From Tigriopus japonicus (lineage: Eukaryota; Arthropoda; Copepoda; Harpacticoida; Harpacticidae), in the NCBI GenBank assembly GCA_010645155.1, contig CM021316.1, positions 2,587,249 through 2,651,248 on the forward strand: a stretch of DNA of 64,000 nucleotides, written 5' to 3'. Of the stretch, positions 1 to 11,797 are shown one piece after another. The position numbers and the translations under genes are program-made. The notes beneath the pieces were generated by a model. The model was not told the DNA's origin. It ran no database searches and saw only the letters and a program-made list of their open reading frames with translations. Numbering within the stretch: the stretch's first letter is position 1; each line of letters starts with the position of its first letter.

Positions 1-1333
1 AACCCACAACCGTTTCTTCCTCAAGATGGCCGAAACACCCGAAATTGTTTTTACCGCCAGATGTCACTGATTATCTCTTCAACTCTTCATTGATCCCCAA
101 CTTAGAGACGCTTTAGCCCAACTGGCGTCTTAAAAAAGCACCGAAGTGATCTATTGTAGGGCAAGAGATGGCACTCCAAGCACTATGGCTTGAGCACAAG
201 GGGTTCCATCTGAGTGACGAAAGCACGGGTATTCTTTAAAATCCTTCTAACATCATATGCATGTGAGAAAGGATGCCCAAAAAATCACTTTGTTCGTTTC
301 CAGGTGTTTTGAGTTTAGTCGAAGTATAATTGAGTGAGCTGTAGCTTCAATCACTTCATTGCATTCTATGTACTATAGTAATGTCCGTCTTAAAGATTCA
401 TTAAAAAGCGGGAGCTTGACTGATCATAATATGGCTTACTCTACTTTCTGTTTTGAAGGGCAAACATGAATTCCTTACACGAACATCCTTGACATTTAGA
501 CTCAAACTTGTCCACCTTTCTCACATCTCAGATTACTGGCTATCAGATCATTTGAGAAGGATTAGTTTTTCAGGCTACTATCTGAAACTTAGCCTCACCC
601 TGCTTCATACTGCTTCTACGGAATATTTGAGGTCAAGTTTTGGTTTCAATTCCCTAACAATGTGGGGATTTTTGACACGAGTAATCACAACGCAATGAAA
701 AGTCAGACTACCTCTGAGAAGCATAATTTGGGTTCCAGGCAAGTTCTGGGAGCTATGGGAAATTCCACCTTCGATGCTCTGATTTCCACAGACAGTTTAC
801 ATGGAGACAAGTCAGACAACAATCCTTGACGATTTCTTGGACCTGACCCAAGATCCTGGCCAAAACTTACGTCAAACAACCCCCCGCCGGCTTGCGTTCG
901 TCGATCCTCGAAGCATGCAGAAGGTACCACCTTCAATTGCCCAGTACCCTTTTCGATGCGTCGAGCGTTGCATGTTCTTTTCAGCAAGTTAACCCATTCA
1001 TGGACTTAAGGCCCTTTAGAAAATTTTGTTGTAACAGCAATTGGAATTAAATTCTGACGTTTCAAGCGACGGGGAAAAGTCAACATATGTTGCGAGAAGC
1101 TATAACTCGAGGAAAAGGAATGGCAAAAAAGGTTTCTTTCGTCTGTCCGTCCCTTTTTTGTTTGTTTGGGAACGTCGCTAAGCAATTGGTGGGACAAGGC
1201 TCATGTCTCAGAATGGAGGGATAAGGCTGGAACTTTGGAGATGAAGCCCTCCGAAAACGTTTGTAACACAAGTTTGAGAACATATTGACGTCATCATGAC
1301 CTTTGCAGGAATAAATAATGCCCTAGTGCTTAC
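1..1333. other. No gene seen; intron of a minus-strand gene
   Basis: I see no convincing exon here. If the exon at 1334-1442 is real, this stretch is the beginning of its first coding intron. The open frames present are short and low in coding character. Confidence 0.4.
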
Positions 1334-1442
1334 CCAAGAGCCATTCCATGGCGGAGAGGTTCTTCTTGATGTTGGACTTGAGGTTGTTCGAGTCAGAAGT
1401 TGACGCTGGTTTGTATTCGGAATCAGAGTGGGATTTGGCCAT
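1334..1442 (-). CDS. First coding exon of an unrecognised gene running off the left edge
   Basis: Reading leftward from ATG at 1442 gives 36 codons rich in Ser, Asn and Lys, beginning MAKSHSDSEYKP and ending NLSAMEWLL. It stops at a consensus donor, GTAAGC, at 1333-1328, leaving phase 1. No later exon could be placed between it and position 1, so the rest should lie outside the window. The SAMEWLL ending is loosely like the N-terminal 'LTSMDWL' segment of FoxJ-type forkhead factors, but 36 residues are far too few to assign a family. It could also be a chance ATG in front of a donor-like site. Confidence 0.4.
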
Positions 1443-3016
1443 GATCACTAGACCTACCTAAATTCTTTCAAAACCCAGATGTTACTGGAATACTTTAACT
1501 CCTCGTTTTTGAGATGCTGTCTTTTACGCTTGTTCTCCAGCTTTAATGCCTTTAACCGGTCAAAAGTCGACTGGTGGAGTATAGCCAGTTTGCACGCTTA
1601 TCGGACCTCTTGTTCTCGAAGTAGGATCAGATCAGGATCAAGGCTGGGCGAAGCACCTAGAGGGAACCACCACAAATTCGCAAAAAAGATCCGGAAGAGC
1701 AATCTTGAGGGATTATTCTGGACTGGACCAGGACTAGGAATCAAGTGATCGACGATGTTGAACTTGCCTCGAGAGGTGGTCTCAAGGGCGGTTTATATGG
1801 AGTGTGGTTATGAGGAAGGAGAAGGAGAAGCTGCAGACGATGGAGATAACTCACAAGAGGTGAGGGATTAAAGGAGCTCTTCGGGGAACTATCCGTTATC
1901 GAGTGGTCGGTGGGCTGAAATCAACCCAGTACATGAACAACGGACGCCAACGACAAATTCTTCTCCCAATCCAAAACGAACGGAGACCTTGGAAAAGAAA
2001 GATTCTCCCGAAAGGCATAGCTAAGCGTGGGGAGGCCTTCCTACCAAGGTTTGCCGTCCTTCTGGCGTGGTTAGAGAGATCTCTGAAGCCAGAGAGAGCA
2101 AGCCTTGTCCACACTTCTTCCACAAAAAGGGAGAGAGAAAGAGAGCTCTCTTCACAACAAGGTTAGTAATCTCAGGTGCGTACGATAAGCCTTCTTTGGA
2201 ATAAAGAGAGTGAAGTACAAAAACAAGACCATTGGATAGTAACTTGTCACATTGCCCGTCAGCAAGGTGTGGAGGAAAGGCTGAGGAGGAGGATTTCCAA
2301 GAGCCTTGCATTGAGCCGGCTTTACGTCATCAGCAAGGCCAAGGGGGAAAATGTTGTAGTACAACAAATTGCCGGTCTCTTTAGCGACTGCCTAATCCAT
2401 TAAGCTTGGCTGCTACCATCCCCGCTCACAGATTTTGCCTGAATCCTTCCAACTCGGGGCGAGAGGTTAGTTGGGATCCTTGAGAAGAAATGGGCAAATG
2501 GAACGAATTTGCAGAACACTGCCATTTGTAACCACTACCTATTCTATTGGAAAAAGAAAGACAGCAAAATATGCTTTCGCTATTTTGCCATGACTCATTG
2601 GACAGCTTTTGATTGATCTTTGAGTTTATGCTTGCATGGCCTTGTTCCTGGGTCATTTACAAAGACCAATGTAGATTGCTGCAGCAATTTGTTTTGAAAG
2701 CAACAATGCCGTCTTGATGTTTAGTTATTGACCATGTTCTCCCGTGGGCTTGATTCACATTAAGTCATGATTTGAAAAGGTTCCTTCAAATTGTACTGTT
2801 CTACTTCATCTTCTTGTACAATAAGAGACTCCCCTCGCCAAAACTCTTCAAGGGCTTCAAATTATTCAGGCTTTGTTTGGGTTGACATTTTCAAAGGCTT
2901 AGCTTGCACTTACGTCATAGTCTGTATCAAATCCAATCTTGAATGACATGCAACCAAAACCTTTGGAAATAGCAATAATGTGTGGAAGTAAGGAGTGCGA
3001 CAAAAGAAAGCTAACA

Positions 3017-3535
3017 CACGGTGTTTTCCTGAAAAACAATTGTTTAAAAAAATTTCCAAGATATGTATTGGTACTTTTTGATATCAATCAAAAAAAAAAT
3101 CAAGTGAATGTGCATCATTAACATGGAAGTTTTTGCTACCAGTAGTTTCCTGAAACACCAAAGCATCTTTCATTGTAAGTATAATATTGGCCAAAGAGGC
3201 TCAAGATTGTCAAAATCAGCGAATAGCCTCTCATGAGGCCGTTTCCAAAACGGTAATTCGAGTATTTCAAGTGCTTAAACATGTAATACCTTTTCAATAT
3301 TCATTGTAAAGCTACATTGGCATTACCTTTTAACAAATTTAAGCGAGAAAAATTTTAATTGATGGTGAAATCCTTAAAAAATATGCCCCTTTTAAGTTAT
3401 CATATACTTTTTAAAGCCTAGGATTAATTTGTCGTCTACAATGAAATTGTAGCCCTTAACGTTCTGATTTCAAAAAAGTACTAATACATGTCTTGGCAAT
3501 TTTTTTAAACCGTTGTTTTTAAGGAAAACACCGTG
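3017..3535. mobile_element. MITE-like element with about 65-bp terminal inverted repeats
   Basis: The two ends are imperfect inverted repeats. The left arm (about 3017-3080) opens CACGGTGTTTTCC, and the right arm (about 3472-3535) is its reverse complement with roughly 85-90% identity by eye. The termini CACGGTG/CACCGTG are each flanked on the outside by AACA (3013-3016 and 3536-3539), which could be a 4-bp target-site duplication. The roughly 390 bp between the arms has no transposase-like frame. This is the form of a non-autonomous DNA element; the superfamily is not identified. Confidence 0.65.
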
Positions 3536-4570
3536 AACAGTTTTTACTTTCCAGGCGTTCCACGGTTCTATCGACATTTCTGGTACCAAGAAAGTACAAA
3601 TTTATGGGTAGAAACAGTGGGATGAAATCCAGTTTCCACTCGATCTGCAAAGAGAAGAGAGAACATCCACAAGTAGAAGTGAAGGGAACGTTCTCATGGA
3701 ATCTGGAAATAACTAACCACTATGAAGACAGAAAACTTCATAGACGTCTGTGGGGGTTTAAAAATACGCTGATGGAGCAAAATGGAATTCAGTGTACATT
3801 GAGTGACCTCGACATGGAATGTTTTCAAACATGTCTATTTCGATATTGTTTTCGAATCAGTCAGAATTGGCATGAAAACGTTCAAGTCCCGAAATCAATT
3901 CTTGGATTCTTCTTTTGGGAGAAAGTTGTTGGCCTCTGCGATATGTTTGTACAAAAGAATTATCTATATCTTACTAACCTGTGACAATGACTTTCAAAAT
4001 GGAACAGTTTGAAAAATTTGTTTTCAAAAAAACATCCCCAACTTTGAAATAGCATTCAAGCTACGTAATGGAATCTTCAGTTCAAACAAAAGAAGGTCAT
4101 GTTAAAGAAGCGTCACCTCGGTCAAGTTGTTTGACTGTTTTGAAGCTTTAATTGTTTAACGTTGCTGTTGCAGCCGTCAATTAGGAGGTTCAAATAAAAA
4201 CATCATTCAACTTTGCGATCAATTCATATAGATCATGCCTATAAGGATTGATGTAGTCATTGGATCGCAAAATAAGACGTATTCAAGCCCTCGCATGGAT
4301 ATTTGTTTTGGTCATAGTCTCCCGCACTTCTTGGTTTGTTTGGCTTTTTTGAATCTTCTTGTTAAAGCCACCGTCGCTGGTCTTCTGATGTCTGTAGTTC
4401 AAAGTTCAAACGACCTGCTATTTTTAAAGTAACCTTTTTAAAAGGTCAAATAAGAAATTCATTATCCACAATCAACAAATATTTAGCTCTAATGCGGTCA
4501 AGGAATGGCTAACTCGGCTTACGATACCTCTTTTCTATATTGATGGGCTGAAGCTCTTGACACACTCAAG

Positions 4571-4651
4571 ACTTCTTTTCTTTTTTAATTATTGCTCGGA
4601 TCCCCCTAAAAAACGGGAGTCCTCGAGGGGCTCATAAAAAAGAAAAGAAGT
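4571..4651. repeat. Perfect 17-bp inverted repeat (hairpin)
   Basis: Arms at 4571-4587 and 4635-4651 are exact reverse complements (ACTTCTTTTCTTTTTTA and its partner), enclosing a 47-nt loop. Just downstream, TCCACGTG and CACGTGGA form a second small hairpin near 4685-4711. The function is unknown. The pyrimidine-rich arms could be the ends of a tiny element or a transcribed hairpin. Confidence 0.6.
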
Positions 4652-5745
4652 ATGGTCGAGAGGAGAGTCCATAGTGAAAGAAAGTCCACGTGGCACCAAA
4701 GACACGTGGATTTGATCATCATTGCTAGAAAAGAGTTCTGGAAAAGGTCAAAAATACAAATAATGCTCAAAAAGTGTGAAAAGAGAAACTGTCTGTGGAG
4801 TCAGCGACTAAGCCTCATTTTTCGTTCAACAAACACAGCTTATGTGTCAAGACCATCCTTGAGCATGGCTATTTTGACTCCCATGGTTTTTTTTTGTCCT
4901 ACTATACTTCTTGGTTCCCTCAACAACTCACCTATTGTTAGTTAGAAAATATGTGATGCCTGGCTCTGTTTTCCTAAAGACTAGAAAACAGCTCAGTTAA
5001 ATTTTTTGGTTTTGAATTCCAACTTGGGAGCCATTTGCATTTCGAAGACCCCATGCAAAAACAGTAAAAGTAAGAACCATTCTTCTTGTGATATGTCTGA
5101 TTTAGGTACAGAACAAAAGAACACAAGTTGGAAAGACAAAAAGAAAAGTTGATTACAGAGTTTGGGGTGATGATGGAAAAGTAACAATAGTTTGTGATTG
5201 AGAGCGTTCAATTATTTGTTCCAATGTAGCATAACGCTAGTGAAGGACCGAAAGGGCTGAGTTCGATTTCGATAGTGATTGCCGAAACCGATATTTTTGC
5301 CGTAATTTTGGCCAAAAGAGCTCTCAGCCCATCACTAGTAAGTTCAAAAACATTTTGAACAGAGCTCAAAGGACGTACGTAGTACATAGTTAAGGACGAT
5401 TCGGTCCGTCAGTCCGAGAGCGTTTTTTATCAAGGCACAGAAATTTATAAGTAGAGGCAGTCTATTCACTCTGTAAACATAAATATTGACAGTGATTGTT
5501 GGTTTAAAGAACACCTCTGAAAACCGGAAGATTTATTTAAATTCTAAAGAAAAAAAAGCTTCCTTGAAAAGGGAATTAAACTAGTTAATGTTCAGTTTCC
5601 ACCTTTTTACAGGCTAAAAAAGATCCGCAGTATCATCATTTAGAAATTGTTTTGCCAAAATTAGATCGGATCGTTAAAAAACAACAGAACCAAACCTCAA
5701 CTCATTTCTTATTCTGTGCAAGTGCATGAAAACTCAGATCAGGAT

Positions 5746-5925
5746 ATGTCTGATTCAGGCCCATCTGGAATAAATATGGACAAGCGTTTGAAACATATCG
5801 AAAAGAACTTGGTCCTGTTAGAAGTTATGTTGAAGAGGATTGAAGAAGACCTTCATGAAATGCATGAGGATTTATCTTTCATCTCTCAAGAACAGTTGTC
5901 CTCTAGATGTTGCGTCCTCCTTTGA
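5746..5925 (+). CDS. Small coiled-coil protein with a C-terminal CaaX box (hypothetical)
   Basis: The frame encodes 59 residues from ATG at 5746. Residues about 11-50 are highly charged with a heptad pattern of Leu, Ile and Met, typical of a coiled coil. The last residues are SSRCCVLL then stop. CVLL is a CaaX motif with terminal Leu, the class used by geranylgeranyltransferase I on Rho-family GTPases, and the preceding Cys could be palmitoylated. A membrane-tethered helical adaptor is the inference. The frame is open upstream to about 5716 without another ATG, so a 5' exon may exist, with AG acceptor candidates near 5730-5745. A possible poly(A) signal (AATAAA) lies near 6342. I do not recognise a family, and a chance ORF is still possible. 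Confidence 0.45.
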   Translation: MSDSGPSGINMDKRLKHIEKNLVLLEVMLKRIEEDLHEMHEDLSFISQEQLSSRCCVLL

Positions 5926-7735
5926 AGAAATCAGAACGGAGATTGAGAAAATTTGAAATGTACTATCGCTTCAAGACTCATGCATTTAACGCCTGTAAAT
6001 TTATGGAAGAGGAATGAAACAAAATAAGAAATTTGTCTCGTGTTTCTGGTTCTATTGTATCGATTCCAAGATAAGATGGAATATCTCGAGTGGCTTTGAA
6101 AATAGCCAAAGTTATTGGAGATTTCTTTGTTTGAGGACATTACATTCATTCTGGACAATAACCTTACAAGTTATAGAGAGACTAAAAGCGATGCTCTACC
6201 ATCAAATCAAAAATTTAGACTCTGTGACCACCTTCAAGATGTGAACATTTTTAATTTTGTGACTCGCTCATCAGGTCGGATGTTACTTGCACTAATTCAA
6301 AAAAGCTAGAGGATACTTCAGTATGTTAAAATACTCATGCTCAATAAATCAAGTTTTAGTACATAAGCTTCTGCCTTTCGAACTTAACTAATGTTCTGAG
6401 GCTATAGTCGATTATGGCTATTTTAACCACACTTTAGTTAAGTATATTCCAGCTTTTGTAGTTAACATCCAACCTTGCCAATCAACACGGAAATTAAAGT
6501 TGGATCGTTGAATTCTTTCTTAAAAAAATCATGCCCTTTTCGACTATCGCTCAAGGCAACTTTCTTCCCTGGTTAGGTAATGTTCCTTCTTGATTTGCTT
6601 TCTTTTCTTTTCGTTTTTTTGGACTCTTTCAAAGATCTCACGAGAATGTAATTCTTTAAAGTCTTTGCTTGCAGCTGAACAAAAAATAATGAGTGAAAAA
6701 ATGGTCTACTTTCCGTTCCTTGATCGCTATGCAAGAAGAGTTTTCTTTCTATCGTTGTGTGGCTAGTCTAGCTCAAGAACAAAGAAATGCATTTTCATGT
6801 TATTTAATAATTACAAAGAACGAGATCTATTATAATGAGGGCAAACGTATCGTGATTATCATTGGTAAGCGGTTGTGTCAACCGTGTAGCAATACACAAA
6901 AACACTAGGACTCCAGTCTAACAGGTGGATAAATTTTTGGCCTTGCATTTTATAGTCTTCATTTGGGTAGTCGGTCACACGTTTGGCCAGTTCAGAAGGG
7001 GGCGTATCTCGTCATCTTCAGCCTCGATGGGTCTTGCTTGGATCACGGGACTTCTTTTCTTGGTGAAAGTCTGGTCGGTGAAGAGTTAAAAGAAGTCGAC
7101 ACGAGAGCCTTGGAATTTTTCGTTTTTGTTCTATTTTTTTATGTTTTCAATACACAGAATACTGAAAAATTATGACATAAAAAGGAGAATTGAGAGGATG
7201 GTGATAATATTGATGTTCATTTCGAGGAGGGGGATATCTTGGGTTTCTAAATCTGCGAGAGAAGCCCATTGAGCCATTCATTCGCCTCATCATCTCACGT
7301 AGTCGTGTGTGGGTGTGGGTAGCAGAGGTTAAATATGTCTGAGAAGATGGGAAAGATGCGCATTTTCTTCCCCAAATAGAGAGAGACAGAAAGGTCAAAG
7401 GGAACAGATGGTATCTTGGGTTGAATGCGGGCTGCCCGCACCGACCAGATACGGGCAGAAGACGTCGAGATCCTTATTTCGATTGTGGGTACAAGTGATA
7501 GTTGGTTCCTGGGACTGATTGGCGGGGTTTCGGCAAAGGGGGTGGGGTAGTTATGTTTGGATTAGTGTCGTCGGGTAGTCGTGAGGGGATTTGTTTGTTC
7601 TTTTTCGGGTCAGAAATTGTTATGGTTGTTTGCTAGAGAAGTGATTTTTTATTAACAATTCGTCATTGTTGTTCTGCGGCTGATGCGGAAGTTGGTTTTG
7701 AATGGGGACCCACGGCTCCCGCCAACAGGATTGTT
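5926..7735. other. Intergenic, no gene seen
   Basis: AT-rich non-coding sequence between the coiled-coil ORF and the 3' end of the prothymosin-like gene. Its first part may be the 3' untranslated region of the ORF at 5746-5925. The short open frames have no recognisable content. Confidence 0.5.
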
Positions 7736-7741
7736 TTATTT
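7736..7741 (-). terminator. Poly(A) signal AATAAA of the prothymosin-like gene
   Basis: AATAAA on the minus strand lies 45 nt beyond the TAA stop at 7787, the normal place for a short 3' untranslated region. Confidence 0.6.
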
Positions 7742-7786
7742 TGTACGTCTCTTCTTGGATGGACATTTCCGAGATTATAGTGAAAT

Positions 7787-9452
7787 TTAATCGTCCTCCT
7801 CTTCCTCTTCGCCCTCACCATCATCATCTGAACAAAAATATGAAAGGTTAAACTTAAATACAAAACACCACTAGGGAGTGTTTCATTATCTCAACTCGTA
7901 CCTTCGCCTTCTTCACCCTCGCCTTCCTCGTCCACATCTTCTTCGCCCTCTTCCTCGTCCCCTAGGCCCTCCTCATCCTCGTCGTCGAGGTCCTCTTCCT
8001 CCTCGCCGTTCTCCTCGTCATCACCGTTCTCCTCCTTGTCGGCGCCATTCTTTTTCAGCTTCTTGGAAGCATCATCAGCCTCAGCCTGTAAATGAAAGGA
8101 ACAAGATCATGAGTACCTGTTGGCCAATTAATCCTGTGGACAGAAAGCATATATATCTCTTGCTTTCTAATGTAGAACAGGGGAAAGAGATGACCCAAAT
8201 CTAATACACTGCCGTTACTTTTATGGTACGTACCACTCGGGTAAGGTATTAGAATTGCTATGTTTAAGCTGTGAAGATTACATGCAAGTGTTTTCTGAAT
8301 TCATTATACTAGCTCTCATCTTTATACGAATATGGCTGAAACGCGTGTTCAGTGGGAATTCATCGATGATAATAAACCTGAAACGATCGATGAATGTGTA
8401 TGTGGCTACTTCCTAGCTATCGATCCGTGAGGCACGACAGCCATAGTACTATTTGGACTCGAGTGTTTCGTTCATAAAGACGAATCCCAAAGACATACTC
8501 GTCCACGACAACGCGGTCGTTGGCGTCACATGCTTGAAAGCCCGGGGCCTCCTCTAACTATACTCCAACGTACCAACCAAGTGGCTTTTCCTTGGCTTCA
8601 GCCTGTCTTAGTTCATCCTCATTGAAAAGAAACCAGAGCGTGAGGGAATACATACACAGGGAGAGAAAGAGAAGCGGTAAGAGAGTCCCTTCTCAAACGT
8701 CGACGCTTCACCGCGCTTTTAACAGCTTCTCTCCCTCTGGTTTCTAGTCCAATCCCCCAGCTGTCCCCATGTTCCCCCTCAGAAGAAGCGCAAAATGCGC
8801 AAAGCGTCGCGCAGCTGCACACTCACACATAGCAAGCAAATAGCCCACAACATCAACATCCCGCCAATCAACGCGCTGGATTGAGAAGTTGCCGGTAACT
8901 TTGGCCGCACAGGAACGACCAACCAAGAAGAACGAGAAGAAAGCATTCTTTCCTTTTCATCAACTGGCCAAACCGATGCCTCTTAGCAAAATAAAATCAA
9001 TCCGGAACACGGGCGTCATACAGAATAATAATGACGCCAATTTCGACCTCTTAAAAATCTTCATAAATCTAATCTAACGCCAAATTGTCGCTCCAGCCTT
9101 GTCTGCCTAAATCTGCCGGGTTTCTCGTCTGCCCACGCCAAAAGCCTTGCTGTACAAGGAACAAATATAACTAGGAAACTATGCCTAAATCTCTGCATTT
9201 ACTCCATGAATCTACCTTCTCTCAGCATAACATTGCCAATTACTACCATAGCTACCTTCTAACCCCTTCAAAATCATGAAAACTATCAAAATATCACATG
9301 TCAACAGGCATTTTTATGAACCGAACACGCCGTAGAATCAGGGTGTTGAAATAGGTGTTACTACTCACGTCAGCGGCTCGCTTGGTGCCCTTGAGCTCCT
9401 CGGCGGTCTTCTCCTCGGTGGCGACGTCCTTCTTGGCTTCGGTTTCAGACAT
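7787..9452 (-). CDS. Prothymosin alpha/parathymosin-like acidic nuclear protein
   Basis: Three coding exons join in frame: 9369-9452, 7902-8085 and 7787-7827, giving 102 aa. Introns are 1283 nt (donor GTGAGT) and 74 nt (donor GTACGA). The protein starts MSETEAKKDVATEEKT. It has a basic bipartite stretch, TKRAAD then KKLKK, at residues about 24-38, followed by an almost unbroken Glu/Asp/Gly domain to the C-terminus (DDDGEGEEEEDD). Prothymosins are small, disordered, very acidic nuclear proteins that bind histone H1 and modulate chromatin. Length and composition fit. Unlike vertebrate prothymosin alpha, whose KRAA...KKQK nuclear signal is at the C-terminus, the basic segment here precedes the acidic one. 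Low complexity means another acidic nuclear protein cannot be excluded. Confidence 0.8.
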
Positions 9453-9861
9453 GTTGGCCTTGATTGAAGGTTTTCTTTCCAATTCGAGAGCACACACTAC
9501 GAGGAACAACTTCGCTGAAGTGATCAGATTCGACTTGAGCGCCAAATACAAGCTCGCTTTTGATTGGCCCTCACGCTCAGCCAGCAACAAGCTCATTGGT
9601 CCTTACATTCAACGGCTTTTTACGGCCAAACTAACATTGTAAGAAGTTTATGAATATTTTTATAGATATTTTCAATGATTGAAATTTTGAAATAAATAAA
9701 TAAAAAAATAATATCACATCCTTTAATTCGACCTGCGGGGGGTTCGAGAGCTTAAGTTCGAGGTTGAGTGAGAGAAATGGGTTGCGTGAGAGGTTCCGTT
9801 CGTAATCAACAGCTGATCACTGTCTCTTCCTTTTCCGGCCGTGTATGGAAAGACAACAAAG
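9453..9861. promoter_or_regulatory. Divergent promoter region between the prothymosin-like gene and RPL36A
   Basis: Only 409 bp separate the two start codons, which point away from each other, so both 5' untranslated regions and both promoters must fit here unless further upstream exons exist. No TATA box is obvious. An AT-rich core lies near 9650-9725, and the RPL36A side ends in a pyrimidine tract. Confidence 0.55.
9823..9836 (+). promoter_or_regulatory. Probable TCT initiator / 5' TOP tract of RPL36A
   Basis: TCTCTTCCTTTTCC lies about 26-40 nt before the ATG at 9862. Ribosomal-protein mRNAs in animals start inside such a pyrimidine tract (the TCT initiator), giving a 5' TOP sequence that puts translation under TOR control. 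The exact start base cannot be read from sequence alone. Confidence 0.55.
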
Positions 9862-11608
9862 ATGGTGAGTAAGCTCTGACTTAAGAAATCCTTTAAAATT
9901 GCATCCATCCAAAGTGTTGAGTACGTGGGTTCGACGCTCAACCTGGAGCTCACGAGAATTAACCTTTGGGACAGTAAAGTCGCCCGGATTTCCATAGCCA
10001 TGGAATCGCCATTTCTTGGATTCATTTGGCCTTCCAGATTTGGGCACAAATTGCGTGTGACATCATTATTACGCACGTTTTCCTGTAGGGTTTTTAAATT
10101 GCATCAAGGCCGTTCGTGTTTTCCATACATTTTGGGTAGTAGGTAGAAAATTTGCAATTGGAATTCTTCATGAATTAAATTGACAATATGGGGATATGAC
10201 TGAATACTCTATTAAGGTACAAGCTGTAACGGATTAAAGAATATTTTCTGGCGAATTCCGTCGATGCACTGTACAGCTTTTAGTTGGGTTAGTAATTTTA
10301 ATGTCTTGATTCGTTTTTTTAGGTGAATATTCCTAAGGCCCGTCGGACGTACTGTCCTTATAATGAGTGTCGGAACCATCAAAAGTTCAAGGTGACTCAA
10401 TACAAGAAGTCGCAAGAGTCCAAGTTCGCTCAAGGTCGACGTCGGTACGATCGAAAGCAACAGGGTTTCGGTGGACAGTCGAAGCCTATTCTTCGCAAGA
10501 AGGTAATAACTAGTGATGTGTTTCGAACCAGGAGCGCTGCCGTTTTTGAATCGGAAGTTTATCGCTTTTAAAAGGGCAGATTGTATAGAATATTTTGAAA
10601 AGGCCTAAACCGGGACCAATTCGGCAACACTCGAACTAGTTTGATTTCGAGCTCCAGCAGAAAATCATCTCACTTATGGATTTTGAGTTGGCAGTGCTGG
10701 CGTGTTTTATGGCATAAGGTTTATTGCCTGTTGAAAAGTTTAGTTGTCAGTTTTTTGAAATGGCAAAACTCTGCCAAAATACCAACTCGCAACACATCAG
10801 TAGGAAGAACTTTGAATAAAAATATGGTCAAGTGATTTGATTGTTGGCGTTGGTTGGTGTATTCGTTAATCAACAACTATTAGATTGTTCCCACTCTTGC
10901 TCAGTGTCTGAACAATGAACGAGAAGAATAACGATGGCATGAGTACAGTACTCTCCAAGCTTAGTTCCATAATTTGCGCGTACTTTGCAATTTAAATGTT
11001 AGCCAGACTAATTTGGTGAAAGAATTGTCACGAGCGTGATCTCCCAAAGAAAAGGAACCTGGTTCAAGTCCTTTTTTTCCTTATGGTTGTTGTTGCGCAA
11101 TGCTGATTCACCTTCATTTCTAATCCAAACGCATAAGCGTCGCATACTGAATCTAGGGCACTAAATTGGTTAGCTCTTTAAGGACGAAAGAACAAGAAAC
11201 AAGTAACGCGTTTGGGTGTTATAACACCCAATTGTCCTGAAAGACTTAACTCTAATGTTTTTCGAGCACGGCCGTCTACGGAGAGTGATCCAAGAGGATA
11301 ATCGGCTTACAATGTCATTGGCGACCAACCAACATGAATGATCATATTTTATTGAATAGTTTAAAGTAGAGAATTCCTGAGGTTAAAATACAAGTAGAAT
11401 TTTCTTCCAATTTTGAAGTGACTTGATTAGTAGTCAAAAATTAACCCGATTATATTCATTCATATTTTAGGCCAAGACCACCAAGAAGATTGTGCTCCGT
11501 CTCGAGTGTCAAAAGTGCAAGAAGAGGATCCAAGTTCCCTTGAAACGCACCAAGCATTTCGAGTTGGGAGGAGACAAGAAGCGCAAGGGACAGATGATCC
11601 AGTTCTAA
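9862..11608 (+). CDS. RPL36A: 60S ribosomal protein eL42 (L36a/L44)
   Basis: Exons 9862-9864, 10323-10502 and 11471-11608 give 106 aa, exactly the usual eukaryotic eL42 length. Exon 1 holds only the ATG, followed by donor GTGAGT; such a split straight after the start codon is common in ribosomal-protein genes. The protein begins [20 protein letters not shown], with the first CxxxxC zinc half-site. It continues through a basic middle ([18 protein letters not shown]) to the second half-site, LECQKCKKR, and ends KRKGQMIQF. eL42 sits at the E-site of the large subunit near the CCA end of the exiting tRNA. Expression is likely governed by the pyrimidine tract upstream. Assignment is essentially certain. 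Confidence 0.97.
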
Positions 11609-11791
11609 ACGCCTTCTACGTCACCCACATCCTCCTCCTGTTCTCCATCCATACCATCTTGTTTCTTGCGGTCGATGTCGTCTTGGTGTTTGGGGTCCGG
11701 TATGTCCGCCCATATGAACGAATCATGGGGTGGGTCCATTCCCATCACAAGACGACGGATAGCAACCATTTCAAGTTGAATGTGTGCTTGT

Positions 11792-11797
11792 AATAAA
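11792..11797 (+). terminator. Poly(A) signal AATAAA of RPL36A
   Basis: AATAAA lies 184 nt after the RPL36A stop codon, with a GT-rich stretch following within 30 nt. Confidence 0.65.

Larger units (their letters stand above)
1443..5745. other. Intergenic, no convincing gene
   Basis: This 4.3-kb AT-rich stretch holds an inverted-repeat element (3017-3535) and a strong hairpin (4571-4651). The longest open frame, 126 codons at 3604-3984 (+), begins with ATG but shows no recognisable motif, splice context or signal peptide, so I do not call it. Confidence 0.5.

Noticed and set aside
3604..3984. 126-codon plus-strand frame
   Set aside because: No motif, no splice or promoter context. Length is within chance for AT-moderate DNA of this size.
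11060..11085. GGTTCAAGTCC, a tRNA B-box-like sequence in RPL36A intron 2
   Set aside because: No A-box, anticodon arm or acceptor pairing can be drawn around it.
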